A DNA stretch of 64,000 bases from assembly GCA_017482055.1 (NCBI GenBank), contig JAFUOH010000017.1, forward strand, positions 1 to 64,000. Direction: 5' to 3'. The stretch's first letter is position 1. Every line of letters begins with the position of its first letter. Positions 1 to 7,307 of the stretch are shown piece by piece. The stretch comes from Clostridia bacterium. Lineage in GTDB: Bacteria > Bacillota > Clostridia > Oscillospirales > CAG-272. The notes under the pieces are model-generated. The model did no database searches. It worked only from the letters and a program-made list of their open reading frames with translations, and was not told the DNA's origin. The translations under genes and the position numbers were made by a program.

Positions 1-2
1 CA

Positions 3-45
3 AATAAGCACGGTTATTGGGATAGAATAATCGTGCTTATTTTTT
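3..45. terminator. Rho-independent terminator at the end of the sigma factor gene
   Basis: A 16-bp stem (one mismatch) is formed by positions 3-18 and 26-41 with a 7-nt loop, followed on the plus strand by a T run at 40-45. The right arm overlaps the TAA stop of the minus-strand sigma factor gene. The better T tail is on the plus strand, so it may also end a gene lying left of the window. Confidence 0.75.
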
Positions 46-681
46 GTTTTTACAGAGCAAACGTGAAATATAATTCCACGGTTCGCCGCCTTTTCCCACC
101 ATTCCGTTCATAAAAAATGCAACATTCTCGGGGTTATAACTACGCTTACCAAATTCTCTTGCCATATCCATACCTTCTTTCAATATTTCTCTTGCACGGA
201 GAAGTCGAGACTTTACCGTGTTTGTGGAAAGCGAGAGCGATTCTGCAATCTCACGAACATTTTTGTTTTCTATGTAATAGGCAACGACAATGTTGCGATA
301 ATCGCTTTTGATGAACGCCAGCTCGCGCCGAAGCAGAGCAAATTGCTCTGTGTGTATCATTTCATCAAGTACATTCTCGTTCTCATCTTCTATCTCATAA
401 TCGCCGATATCGGAACCGGTTACCGACTCGTTGCGCTTATGCTTTGCCTTTGCCCATACGGAATAACGGTTGCGCGCTATCTGCCATACCCATGCTGAAA
501 AACTCGTTGGGATCGTGCCTTTGTTCAATGCTGTAATGATCTGAAGCGCAATATCTTGTGTCAGATCTTCAGCTTCAATATTGTTTCCCGTCTTTTTCAA
601 ACAAAAGTAAAACAGCTTCTCCATATAGTTTTCTGCAAATTCATTGATAAGCCTATCACACATTTCGCTCGTTTCTTGCAT
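37..681 (-). CDS. ECF-like sigma-70 family RNA polymerase sigma factor with C-terminal extension
   Basis: Directs RNA polymerase to an alternative promoter set. The 214-residue protein has a region 2 with the AEDLTQDI motif (about residues 37-44) and a region 4 helix-turn-helix ending in VREIAESLSLSTNTVKSRL. About 45 residues follow region 4 (REFGKRSYNPENVAFFMNG and onward), longer than a minimal ECF factor. ATG at 681 was chosen because AAAGGAGGCGAGAAA lies directly upstream; an in-frame ATG at 717 has no such site. No membrane anti-sigma gene is visible in the window; one could lie beyond position 1. The C-terminal tail may replace a separate anti-sigma, which is inference. Confidence 0.85.
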   Translation of the reverse strand: MQETSEMCDRLINEFAENYMEKLFYFCLKKTGNNIEAEDLTQDIALQIITALNKGTIPTSFSAWVWQIARNRYSVWAKAKHKRNESVTGSDIGDYEIEDENENVLDEMIHTEQFALLRRELAFIKSDYRNIVVAYYIENKNVREIAESLSLSTNTVKSRLLRAREILKEGMDMAREFGKRSYNPENVAFFMNGMVGKGGEPWNYISRLLCKNKK

Positions 682-762
682 TTTCTCGCCTCCTTTCTGA
701 AAAGCTTTGCTTTTCATTCATATAGTGTGGCATTTTTGAATTTGGGTGCATTGGTTTATAAA

Positions 763-793
763 ATTATATCATAAAATTGTGAATTGGTCTATA
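763..793 (-). promoter_or_regulatory. Probable promoter of the sigma factor gene with flanking direct repeats
   Basis: A minus-strand TATAAT lies at 763-768, with a weak -35 (TAGACC) 17 bp upstream. Two direct repeats ATTGGTYTATA (plus-strand reading), at 750-760 and 783-793, are 33 bp apart and bracket the -10 box, so they sit on the same helix face. Confidence 0.5.
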
Positions 794-798
794 ACAAA

Positions 799-830
799 CG
801 CCGTTTGCATCAATAACGACACAGACGGCG
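799..830 (-). terminator. Hairpin between the 33-residue ORF and the sigma factor gene
   Basis: CGCCGTTTG at 799-807 pairs with CAGACGGCG at 822-830 (8 of 9 bp). T-rich sequence follows on both strands (CTTTATATTTTT on plus, GTTTGTT on minus), so it could terminate transcription in either direction. Confidence 0.5.
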
Positions 831-860
831 CTTTATATTTTTATGAGCAAAAATTTTTAT

Positions 861-962
861 TTAACATCCCACGATCTCAAGAACACCCCGCGAAAATGTA
901 TCGACACCCCAAAATTTTTGGCGAGCTGATTGTCCGTCCTCATTTTTTTCGCCAAAAGTCAT
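861..962 (-). CDS. Possible 33-residue peptide of unknown function
   Basis: An ATG-to-TAA frame encoding 33 residues starting MTFGEKNEDGQSARQ and ending EIVGC. It is short, so the support is its signals: a very strong ribosome binding site (AAGGAGGATACATT) and a promoter with GTGACA, 17 bp and TATAAT directly upstream. A 9-bp inverted repeat (916-924 with 949-957) lies in its 5' half, so the transcript could instead be a structured leader. No relative is recognised. It precedes the sigma factor gene on the same strand, separated by a hairpin at 799-830. A truncated gene start is the other possibility. Confidence 0.4.
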   Translation of the reverse strand: MTFGEKNEDGQSARQKFWGVDTFSRGVLEIVGC

Positions 963-990
963 AATGTATCCTCCTTGCTTTTGTGATCTC

Positions 991-1019
991 ATTATAACAT
1001 TCGTACACGAAAATGTCAC
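991..1019 (-). promoter_or_regulatory. Promoter with internal palindrome for the 33-residue ORF
   Basis: On the minus strand GTGACA (1014-1019) is followed by a 17-bp spacer and TATAAT (991-996). The spacer contains TTCGTGTACGAA (1000-1011), two 5-bp inverted arms around GT, placed where a repressor would block polymerase. The promoter starts 5 bp after the end of the esterase gene. Confidence 0.65.
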
Positions 1020-1023
1020 GACA

Positions 1024-1962
1024 CTATCCGTCACATCCCTGTATAAACTGCTCTTGCATAAACTTGATTCTTGCCTCTATGGCTTTTTTTGTGGTCGGCG
1101 CATTTTGAACGATGTCAAAGCCGTGCATCGTGCCATAGGTTTCGTTCAGCACCACATCGATGCCTGCCTTACAGAGCTTTTTGGCGTAGAGAATACCATC
1201 ATCGTGAAGGCAATCGAATTCTGCCGTTTCGATATAGGCGGGCGGCAGTCCCTCAAAGCTTTCGGCTTCTACGGGAGAATAATATACGTAGCTCGGATCA
1301 TCTCCGGCAACCTTCGTCATAGGTCCGATACGATCCGACAACGAGGAATTCCACATAGGTGTATCCGTATATTTTTTGCAGGATTCACTGTTACCACGCG
1401 CGTCAAGATATGGATACGGCAGCATTTGAAACAGTATTTTAACGGGATGCTTTCGATCTTTCGCCATCATACACACCCCAACCGCAAGCGTTGATCCTGC
1501 ACTGTCACCACCGATACCGATGCGCGAGGTATCAATGTCCAATTCTCCCGCATTGTCATACACCCAACACATAGCCGCATAACAGTCCTCAAAGAATACC
1601 GGATGAGGGTGCTCGGGTGCAAGCCTGTAATTGACAAAAAAGACCTTGCACCCCACCTCTTTTGCATAGCGCATAGCATTTTTGTAATGATAACCTGCCG
1701 CAGGAAGCACAAAACCGCCGCCGTGGATATAGATAAGGCATGGCGCTTTCCCCTCAATGCTATTGGGGGATATGAGAAAGCACTCGATCTTCTCTCCGTC
1801 ATAGCTTGTGATCTCATGACGACTGACGCCGAGCCCCTTATCCTTGTAGATATATCCCGGCACTTTCATATGCGGTACAGCTATTGAGAGGAATTTCTCG
1901 CTGATGGGCGGCGTAAAATGTGAGAATGGGAAAAATTCTTTTTTAATCGGATATTTAGACAT
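1024..1962 (-). CDS. Alpha/beta hydrolase, HSL-type (GDXG) esterase/lipase
   Basis: Likely a cytoplasmic carboxylesterase acting on small acyl esters. The 312-residue protein has the oxyanion-hole HGGG motif of the hormone-sensitive-lipase class at residues 80-83, the nucleophile motif GDSAG at 152-156, an acid region around FDCLHDDG near 250 and the catalytic His in TMHGF near the C-terminus. No signal peptide is present. It is the last gene of the redox operon, 4 bp after the split-barrel flavoprotein, and has only a weak ribosome binding site, so it is probably translated by coupling. The substrate cannot be told from sequence. Confidence 0.88.
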   Translation of the reverse strand: MSKYPIKKEFFPFSHFTPPISEKFLSIAVPHMKVPGYIYKDKGLGVSRHEITSYDGEKIECFLISPNSIEGKAPCLIYIHGGGFVLPAAGYHYKNAMRYAKEVGCKVFFVNYRLAPEHPHPVFFEDCYAAMCWVYDNAGELDIDTSRIGIGGDSAGSTLAVGVCMMAKDRKHPVKILFQMLPYPYLDARGNSESCKKYTDTPMWNSSLSDRIGPMTKVAGDDPSYVYYSPVEAESFEGLPPAYIETAEFDCLHDDGILYAKKLCKAGIDVVLNETYGTMHGFDIVQNAPTTKKAIEARIKFMQEQFIQGCDG

Positions 1963-1966
1963 CAGT

Positions 1967-2335
1967 TTATTTCAGTTCCACGGTTCCGACTTTAACCTTA
2001 AACATAAGGAAATGCTCTATACCCGTCTGATCGAATATCTGCTTTACCACAGGACACTCATCAAGCATTCTCTGCTTCAGGGCGGCATCACCGCATTCCT
2101 CCGAGACACCCGTGATCCTGATCCATTCCATCGATCCGGGCTTCTGTGCTACGATTTGAATTTTCTCGTTTGCTCGCATCTGCTTGTGAACCATATTCAT
2201 ATCATTAGTGGAGAGATAAAGATCATCTCCAACCTCCATCACCGCGCCAAAGGGTCTGCCCGCCGGAGAATCGCCATTCATTGTTATAACAATAAACGAT
2301 CCGCACTCCTTCAAAAATTCGTATGCCTTACTCAT
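1967..2335 (-). CDS. Pyridoxamine 5'-phosphate oxidase-family split-barrel flavoprotein
   Basis: A 122-residue protein of the FMN-binding split-barrel superfamily, recognised from the pattern EFLKECGSFIVITMNGDSPAGR near the N-terminus, the LYLSTNDMNMVHKQM stretch and MEWIRITG. It probably reduces or binds a flavin-linked small molecule, but the family is functionally diverse and no pyridoxal role is implied. ATG at 2335 follows GGAGGAAATAACA; an in-frame ATG 15 bp upstream overlaps that site and is less likely. It lies 21 bp after the nitroreductase in the MarR-linked redox operon. Confidence 0.82.
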   Translation of the reverse strand: MSKAYEFLKECGSFIVITMNGDSPAGRPFGAVMEVGDDLYLSTNDMNMVHKQMRANEKIQIVAQKPGSMEWIRITGVSEECGDAALKQRMLDECPVVKQIFDQTGIEHFLMFKVKVGTVELK

Positions 2336-2356
2336 TGTTATTTCCTCCATATTATT

Positions 2357-3181
2357 TTAGTGTCGATCGATTCGGTAAGATGCGATATACAGAGTATCGT
2401 CATCGTGAGGAATCTTGGGATCCTCCCGTGAAAAACTCAGTTTCATACCAAGCTCCTGTGCGGCGAGGTCAAAATGGCACAGCGCGATACCCATATCGAT
2501 CCTTTGCATATCGAGTGTCTCTTGCCTCGTAAAGCCGCTGCTGCGTTTGAGATAAAAGTGGACGGCATCTTCCGCAACAATAACGCGCCAAGGCTGCTTG
2601 TTAACCGCAGACGGAGCCCATCTCACCATCCGTAGCGGATAGGCAAGCTCGCCCGCCTTTTCTTCGGTCAAAGGAAAGTCAAATGAGCCGTTAAAGAACA
2701 ACTCCTCAAACGGCAGTCTCTCGTCAGCCTTGATCGCTTTTCGCATCATGCTCTCGCGCAGAGACATCTTCTTCGCGGGATATCCGAGCGGACTTGCGCA
2801 AGGCATCATTTCGTCCTCTGAAAGCTCCATTGCCGCTTCATAGGCAGGGCGATTCATCGTACCGCCGAGCCACACTGTGCCGATACCGAGTGATTGTGCG
2901 TACAACACAAGCATTTCAAAGGAATAACCGAATGCTTCGCATGCCGACGGCACACATTTAATCTTACCGCCCACATATAGCTCCGTACCGACCACAACCG
3001 GGCATTTAAGTCCGTGCTCACCTGCGTCCATAAGCTTAAACTCGACGTTTATCCCATACGGATTTTCAATACTCTCCATAAAAGCGCACAGCTTTGCCTT
3101 ATGCTCAGCGGTGATCTCTCTGCCGTCATAAGCTCTCACGCTGCGTCTGTTTTTAACAAGGTCTTTAATATTTTCCATCAT
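2357..3181 (-). CDS. Nitroreductase-family FMN-dependent oxidoreductase
   Basis: A 274-residue flavoenzyme predicted to use NAD(P)H to reduce nitro groups, quinones or similar electrophiles. The N-terminus carries the family start KNRRSVRAYDGREIT, and WAPSAVNKQPWRVIVAEDA at about 190-208 matches the FMN-binding segment. The protein is longer than the usual ~200 residues: a first half-domain (1-150) and a second half (160-274) resemble the two-part architecture of the TM1586-type nitroreductases. It sits 8 bp after marR in the redox operon, consistent with induction by reactive electrophiles. ATG at 3181 lies just after the AGGAG embedded in the marR stop region. Confidence 0.85.
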   Translation of the reverse strand: MMENIKDLVKNRRSVRAYDGREITAEHKAKLCAFMESIENPYGINVEFKLMDAGEHGLKCPVVVGTELYVGGKIKCVPSACEAFGYSFEMLVLYAQSLGIGTVWLGGTMNRPAYEAAMELSEDEMMPCASPLGYPAKKMSLRESMMRKAIKADERLPFEELFFNGSFDFPLTEEKAGELAYPLRMVRWAPSAVNKQPWRVIVAEDAVHFYLKRSSGFTRQETLDMQRIDMGIALCHFDLAAQELGMKLSFSREDPKIPHDDDTLYIASYRIDRH

Positions 3182-3189
3182 ACTTATTA

Positions 3190-3627
3190 CTACTCCTGCA
3201 TACCCAATATCTTGTACAATAAGCCGTAAAGCCGGACCGCTTCGCTTGGTTCAAGTCCTACGCATCCGGCAACCTTTGCGGGAATCTCGCAAGCCTCGTC
3301 CTTAAGCCGCTCTCCGGTATCCGTAAGGAACACGTTCACCGAGCGCTCGTCGGTCGTGCTTCTTTTGCGAATGATATATCCTTTCGCTTCAAGGCTCTTT
3401 AAGACGGGTGTCATAGTACCGGAATCGAGAAAGAGCTTTTCCCCAAGAGCCTTGACGGTGATCTCCTTCTGCTCCCACATCACCATCATCGAGATATACT
3501 GCGTGTAGGTAAGGTCAAGTGCGTTAAGATACGGTCTGTACCTTTTCACGACCTCACGCGCGGCGGCGTACAAAGGAAAGCACAGCTGATTTTCAAGCTT
3601 AAGTACGTCGTATTTCGATTCGCTCAT
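3190..3627 (-). CDS. MarR-family transcriptional regulator
   Basis: A 145-residue winged-helix regulator. The fold is evident from LNALDLTYTQYISMMVMWEQ, the recognition region LGEKLFLDSGTMTPVLKSLEAKGYI and the wing RKRSTTDERSVNVFLTDTGE. This subgroup resembles OhrR/SarZ-like thiol sensors. A cysteine is present late in the protein (residue ~126, AGCVGL), but the N-terminal sensing Cys is at residue 16 (NQLCFPLY), matching the OhrR position. It overlaps flavodoxin by 4 bp and lies mid-operon, so it probably represses its own operon through the palindrome at 4591-4609. The inducer is unknown; an organic peroxide or electrophile is inferred from the neighbours. Confidence 0.88.
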   Translation of the reverse strand: MSESKYDVLKLENQLCFPLYAAAREVVKRYRPYLNALDLTYTQYISMMVMWEQKEITVKALGEKLFLDSGTMTPVLKSLEAKGYIIRKRSTTDERSVNVFLTDTGERLKDEACEIPAKVAGCVGLEPSEAVRLYGLLYKILGMQE

Positions 3628-4028
3628 AAATACCTCTTTGCAAACTCGGCAGCCTTCATGAGATCATCTTCATTCGGTCTGCCTTTATGAATTTTTCCGA
3701 ACTGTCCTCGACAGTGAAAATCCTCATCCGCAACGGCAACATTCAACATCTTTGCAACCTTCGTTACGGGCTTTTTCATCGACTTCATCATAGCCGACGT
3801 GCCAAAGCAGACGATCTTGCCAATATTATCCTTATTCTGAACGATAAAATCCTTTACTGCCTGATCTACGTCAAATGCGTAATAGGAGCACCCAAGAAAC
3901 AGAATATCCGCCTTTTCTTCAAGTGCGACTGACACGTCCTTGGCATCTTCGCAAACAGCCTGTGCTATAGCCTCTGCTAACTTTTTTGTGTTACCCGAAC
4001 GGGTGTAATAACGAACTGCAATTTTCAT
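3624..4028 (-). CDS. Flavodoxin
   Basis: A 134-residue small electron carrier. The FMN phosphate-binding loop is YYTRSGNTKKLAEAI near the N-terminus, and a second FMN loop LFLGCSYYAFDVD lies around residues 43-55. It overlaps marR by 4 bp (ATGA) and starts 1 bp after the peroxidase stop codon, so translation is coupled. Within this operon it could pass electrons to the peroxidase or nitroreductase, an inference from gene order. The late LNVAVADEDFHCRGQFGKIHKGRPNEDD segment is the typical C-terminal part of bacterial flavodoxin-family proteins of this size. Confidence 0.85.
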   Translation of the reverse strand: MKIAVRYYTRSGNTKKLAEAIAQAVCEDAKDVSVALEEKADILFLGCSYYAFDVDQAVKDFIVQNKDNIGKIVCFGTSAMMKSMKKPVTKVAKMLNVAVADEDFHCRGQFGKIHKGRPNEDDLMKAAEFAKRYL

Positions 4029-4029
4029 A

Positions 4030-4569
4030 TCACAAACACCCCTTGATCGCTTCTTTCAGTGTTTTCATATTCGTCGGCTCAAAGCGTGCAACGATCTCAC
4101 CGTTTCTGTCAATGAGGAACTTGGTGAAATTCCACTTGATGCTGCCGTTGTTTTTATAGTCCTTATCCATCTTTTTGACAACTCCCGAAAGGATCAGCGT
4201 CATAGGGGATTTCCCAAAACCGTCGAACTTGGTGTTTTCGGTCAGCCACTTATAAAGCGGAATGGCATTCTCACCGTTTACATCGATCTTCGCAAACTGC
4301 GGGAATGTGATGCCGAAACGCCCCGTACAGAATGTGTGGATCTCATCATCGCTTCCCGGCGCTTGTTCACCGAACTGATTGCATGGAAAATCGAGAATTT
4401 CCAAACCCTGTGCGGAAAATTCCTCATAGAGATTCTGAAGCTCATTGTACTGCGGCGTAAATCCGCATCCCGTTGCAGTATTAACGATCAAGAGAACCTT
4501 TCCCTTGTAATCCTCCAAAGACACCTCGCTGCCGTCCATTGCTTTTACTTTAAAATTATATGCGTTCAT
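4030..4569 (-). CDS. Glutathione peroxidase-family thiol peroxidase
   Basis: Reduces hydroperoxides; bacterial Cys-type members usually take electrons from thioredoxin rather than glutathione. The 179-residue protein has the peroxidatic Cys35 in NTATGCGFTPQY, the conserved Gln in CNQFGEQ near residue 70 and the Trp-Asn pair in WNFTKFLI near 145, which complete the catalytic tetrad. Selenocysteine is replaced by Cys. It is the first gene of the operon, directly downstream of a consensus promoter and palindromic operator, and is followed by flavodoxin, marR, nitroreductase, a split-barrel flavoprotein and an esterase. ATG at 4569 follows GGAGGGGCGCT. Confidence 0.92.
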   Translation of the reverse strand: MNAYNFKVKAMDGSEVSLEDYKGKVLLIVNTATGCGFTPQYNELQNLYEEFSAQGLEILDFPCNQFGEQAPGSDDEIHTFCTGRFGITFPQFAKIDVNGENAIPLYKWLTENTKFDGFGKSPMTLILSGVVKKMDKDYKNNGSIKWNFTKFLIDRNGEIVARFEPTNMKTLKEAIKGCL

Positions 4570-4590
4570 AGCGCCCCTCCAAAACAGAAT

Positions 4591-4644
4591 AACTCAATTC
4601 AGTTGAGTTCAATTTATTATACCATACTTATTGATTTATGTCAA
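4591..4644 (-). promoter_or_regulatory. Promoter and MarR-type operator of the redox operon
   Basis: On the minus strand TTGACA (4639-4644), a 17-bp spacer and TATAAT (4616-4621) form a perfect consensus promoter. AACTCAATTCAGTTGAGTT (4591-4609) has two perfect 7-bp arms around 5 bp and covers the likely transcription start, the expected place for repression by the MarR protein encoded in the operon. Confidence 0.85.
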
Positions 4645-4691
4645 TATCAAATACGGTATAAACGGAGCTGAGTCAAAAGCTTCTGAAAGAG

Positions 4692-4835
4692 TTACAATAC
4701 AATCACCTCCCGAATCGCATTGACCGCGAAAATTCGGGAGATATTTCTGACCACTTTTTCAAAGTTGATTTTACGAACACCGTCAGCTTCAATTTTATTT
4801 ATAGTGTTTGTAGAGATAGAATCTTTACCATGATG
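4692..4835 (-). pseudogene. Start-less open stretch, possible gene remnant
   Basis: A minus-strand frame open for 48 codons reads protein-like (GVRKINFEKVVRNISRIF ... REVIVL), but it has a stop immediately upstream and no plausible start codon before its last 20 codons. A 9-bp inverted repeat (4707-4715 with 4732-4740) lies inside. It may be the tail of a decayed gene, or chance. No family is recognised. Confidence 0.2.
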
Positions 4836-4878
4836 TTAAATATTAACAACCTTCATAGCGGTTGCTTGTTAATGTTTA

Positions 4879-5295
4879 TTATTTGTCGCTTGCCTCTTCA
4901 ACCTTCATTTCTTCTGACGGAATGTATTTCTTTACACCAAAAATAAAATAAAGAATATGAAACACCCATACGCAGAACAGGATATTACAAGGGATGAACA
5001 GCGCTTTCGTCAACATCATGGCAAACCCGAAGCCCATGAGCAGCGTTACAGTGATCATGATGCGTATTTTGGTTGACCATGTCATACCTCTTCCCGAAAC
5101 GTAGCTTTCGAGGTTTTTCTTATATAGCTTGGTGTTCACAAACCAAGTATGTAATTTTTCCGAGCTTCTGGCAAAGCTGAACGCCGCAAGAAGCAGAAAC
5201 GGAAATGCGGGAAGCATGGGAAGCACCGCGCCAACCGCACCAAGTCCAACGCCTATACAGCCAAGAATTATCCAAAGTATCCTTTTAATTTTCAT
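4879..5295 (-). CDS. YbaN-like (DUF454) inner-membrane protein
   Basis: A 138-residue membrane protein of the DUF454/YbaN family. The N-terminal double hydrophobic segment contains the family hallmark GLGAVGAVLPMLPAFPFLLLAA followed by FARSSEKLHTWF, and a second hydrophobic pair occupies residues 80-120. Function is unknown. ATG at 5295 is spaced correctly from AAAGGAG, whereas a TTG at 5301 is too close. It overlaps the preceding Cys-rich gene by 11 bp and is the last gene of the ABC exporter operon. YbaN-like genes are often found beside heme or ABC-export genes, so a supporting role is possible but unproven. Confidence 0.85.
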   Translation of the reverse strand: MKIKRILWIILGCIGVGLGAVGAVLPMLPAFPFLLLAAFSFARSSEKLHTWFVNTKLYKKNLESYVSGRGMTWSTKIRIMITVTLLMGFGFAMMLTKALFIPCNILFCVWVFHILYFIFGVKKYIPSEEMKVEEASDK

Positions 5296-5632
5296 TTTCA
5301 AGTCTCCTTTTTTCTTTTTTACTTTCGATAACGTGCCGAACTGCCATAATGGGATGACTGAAGATCATCCGAGGTCCCGAGAAACGCATGACCGCTCGGA
5401 TCCTTTCACGCATTTCAGGTTTGTAGCAATGTACGCGGCAGTTAGAGCAGAAGGTCTTGGTTTCCATAAAGGGACACTTATCGCTCCGCATCATAGCGTA
5501 TTCGGTCAGCGCCTCGCAATCGGGACAAAGGGTTTTCTTTGTCCCGTGCTTCTTTTGGCAATAGAGGCGGATCATCAAGGCGACCGTGCGCTTTTCACGC
5601 TCGCGCTTGGATTCATTTTTCTGTTTGCTCAT
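5285..5632 (-). CDS. Nitrous oxide-stimulated promoter family Cys-rich protein
   Basis: A 115-residue protein matching the family named after a nitrous-oxide-stimulated promoter, typified by two Cys clusters and the ending MRFSGPRMIFSHPIMAVRH. Here the clusters are LCPDCEAL and KCPFMETKTFCSNCRVHCY, about seven Cys in 45 residues, suggesting a metal or iron-sulfur site. No biochemical function is established for the family. ATG at 5632 follows GGGAGGAAAGAT; longer upstream reading in this frame is only overlap with the ABC transporter gene. It overlaps both neighbours (20 bp upstream, 11 bp downstream), so the four genes form one tight operon. Confidence 0.85.
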   Translation of the reverse strand: MSKQKNESKREREKRTVALMIRLYCQKKHGTKKTLCPDCEALTEYAMMRSDKCPFMETKTFCSNCRVHCYKPEMRERIRAVMRFSGPRMIFSHPIMAVRHVIESKKEKRRLENEN

Positions 5633-7304
5633 ACATCTTTCCTCCCACCACACGATAGATACGATCTGCGATCGCCATCGTGGACTCACGGTGGGATACG
5701 AGAATGATGCTTTTCTTGTTTTTCTGCTCTTTGAGTGCTTTGAGGATAATTCCCTCATTGATGCTGTCCACGTTGCTTGTCGGCTCATCAAGCAGTATCA
5801 GCTCGCTGCCGCGTAAGAATGCACGGGCAAGTCCGATACGCTGTTTTTCACCTGCGGAGAGGTTATCTCCAAGTGCGCCTACACGGGTTTTATAACCGTC
5901 GGGCAAGGTGAGGATAAAATCGTGAATAGATGCGAGCTTGCAAGCCGCCTCGATTTCGTCCTGAGATGCATCCGGCTTTGCGATCCTTAGGTTATCTTCA
6001 ATCGTTTCGTCGAACAGATAGGTAACTTGGCTGACCATTGTCACGTTATCGAGTAGGCTGTCACCGTCGAGGTTGTCAATGTCAACGCCGTTGTATTCGA
6101 TATTTCCTTTGCTCTTTTGCCAGAATCGGAGAAGCAATTTGAGGAATGTGGACTTGCCGCATCCCGATTCACCGACGATACCGATGATCTCCCCCTTTTC
6201 GGCGTGCATACAAATGTCGGTCAACACCTCGGTTTCTCCGTCGTAGGAGAAGGAGAGGTTGGATACTTTCAAATCGTTATATTCGATCTTTTGGCCGTTC
6301 TCCACGGGCTTTACCGCAGGCTCTTCCGAAAGAAGATTCAGCACTCTGTCACCCGAAGCGAATGTTTGCGTGAGATTTCCGGGCAGAGCCGAAATGGCAA
6401 TCACGGGGCCGAAGGAGCCGAACACGGCAACCACGCCGATGACCATTCTGCCGACCGAGAGCATATCCCCTGCCACAAGAGCGATACCGACCGAAAGCGT
6501 TGCAATAATAAACAGAGATACGCAAAGCTCAGTCGCGGCGCTCGCCTTTGTAATATCGTGCTTCATTGCCTTGGTTTCACGGAGCAGAATCTCCGAACGG
6601 TCATTGACCTCCTTTTCGCGCTCCTTACCTGCATTGTTGAGGACGATATCCTTGATACCCTTGATGCTGTCAAGAAAGTATGCGTTAAAGCCTGCAAACT
6701 CGGCGCGGTATTTTACACCAGAAGCTTTGAGTTTGGACGAGGATGTGATCGGCACAATGATACCGATGGTAATAAATCCGAGAAGCGCGACGAGGGCGAG
6801 ATACCAGCTTGAAACAAAGCCTACGAACAGGAATACGCAAGTCGATACAATAACTGCAATGCAGATGGGCGAAATGGTGTGCGCGTAGAACACCTCGAGC
6901 GTTTCAATATCCGAGGTGATCATAGCTATGATCGAGCCTTTTTGCTTACTTTCAAGCTTTGCCGGGCAAAGTGTACGAAGCGCGCCGAAAATCTTATCAC
7001 GGAGTACCGCAAGCAGACGGAATGCGATATAGTGGTTTGAGTACTGTTCTAAATAACGGAGCAGACCGCGAAGCACACCGCAACCGATGGCAAGACCGAT
7101 AATGAGTCCGTAGGAAAGTGCAATCGTTTCACCAAGCGCCTTGGCAACGCCGACAGCGCCCATCAACGTAACGCCCATTGCGCAAATAAATCCGACCGAG
7201 CCGTTGATTACAGCAAGGATCATAATATAGGCAAGACTGCCGAGAAGGAGGATAAGGTTCGCCATGATCTTGGCGCCGCTTCTGCGAAGTTTTTGCTTTT
7301 TCAT
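5613..7304 (-). CDS. ABC transporter, fused permease/ATPase, CydC-like half-exporter
   Basis: Half of a type-IV ABC exporter, 563 residues. An N-terminal six-helix membrane domain (to about residue 310) precedes a nucleotide-binding domain with Walker A GESGCGKST, signature LSAGEKQR, Walker B LILLDEPT and an H-loop in VSHRES. Its overall sequence resembles CydC of the cysteine/glutathione (or heme) exporter CydDC. It begins 3 bp after the partner gene, so the two probably form a heterodimer. No cytochrome bd genes are present nearby, so the assembly role of E. coli CydDC should not be assumed; small thiol, peptide or drug export are alternatives. Confidence 0.88.
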   Translation of the reverse strand: MKKQKLRRSGAKIMANLILLLGSLAYIMILAVINGSVGFICAMGVTLMGAVGVAKALGETIALSYGLIIGLAIGCGVLRGLLRYLEQYSNHYIAFRLLAVLRDKIFGALRTLCPAKLESKQKGSIIAMITSDIETLEVFYAHTISPICIAVIVSTCVFLFVGFVSSWYLALVALLGFITIGIIVPITSSSKLKASGVKYRAEFAGFNAYFLDSIKGIKDIVLNNAGKEREKEVNDRSEILLRETKAMKHDITKASAATELCVSLFIIATLSVGIALVAGDMLSVGRMVIGVVAVFGSFGPVIAISALPGNLTQTFASGDRVLNLLSEEPAVKPVENGQKIEYNDLKVSNLSFSYDGETEVLTDICMHAEKGEIIGIVGESGCGKSTFLKLLLRFWQKSKGNIEYNGVDIDNLDGDSLLDNVTMVSQVTYLFDETIEDNLRIAKPDASQDEIEAACKLASIHDFILTLPDGYKTRVGALGDNLSAGEKQRIGLARAFLRGSELILLDEPTSNVDSINEGIILKALKEQKNKKSIILVSHRESTMAIADRIYRVVGGKMYEQTEK

Positions 7305-7307
7305 AGC

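Noticed and set aside
5633-5791. Upstream extension of the Cys-rich nitrous oxide-promoter protein by 53 codons
   Set aside because: It overlaps the ATPase domain of the ABC exporter and precedes a perfectly spaced ribosome binding site and ATG.
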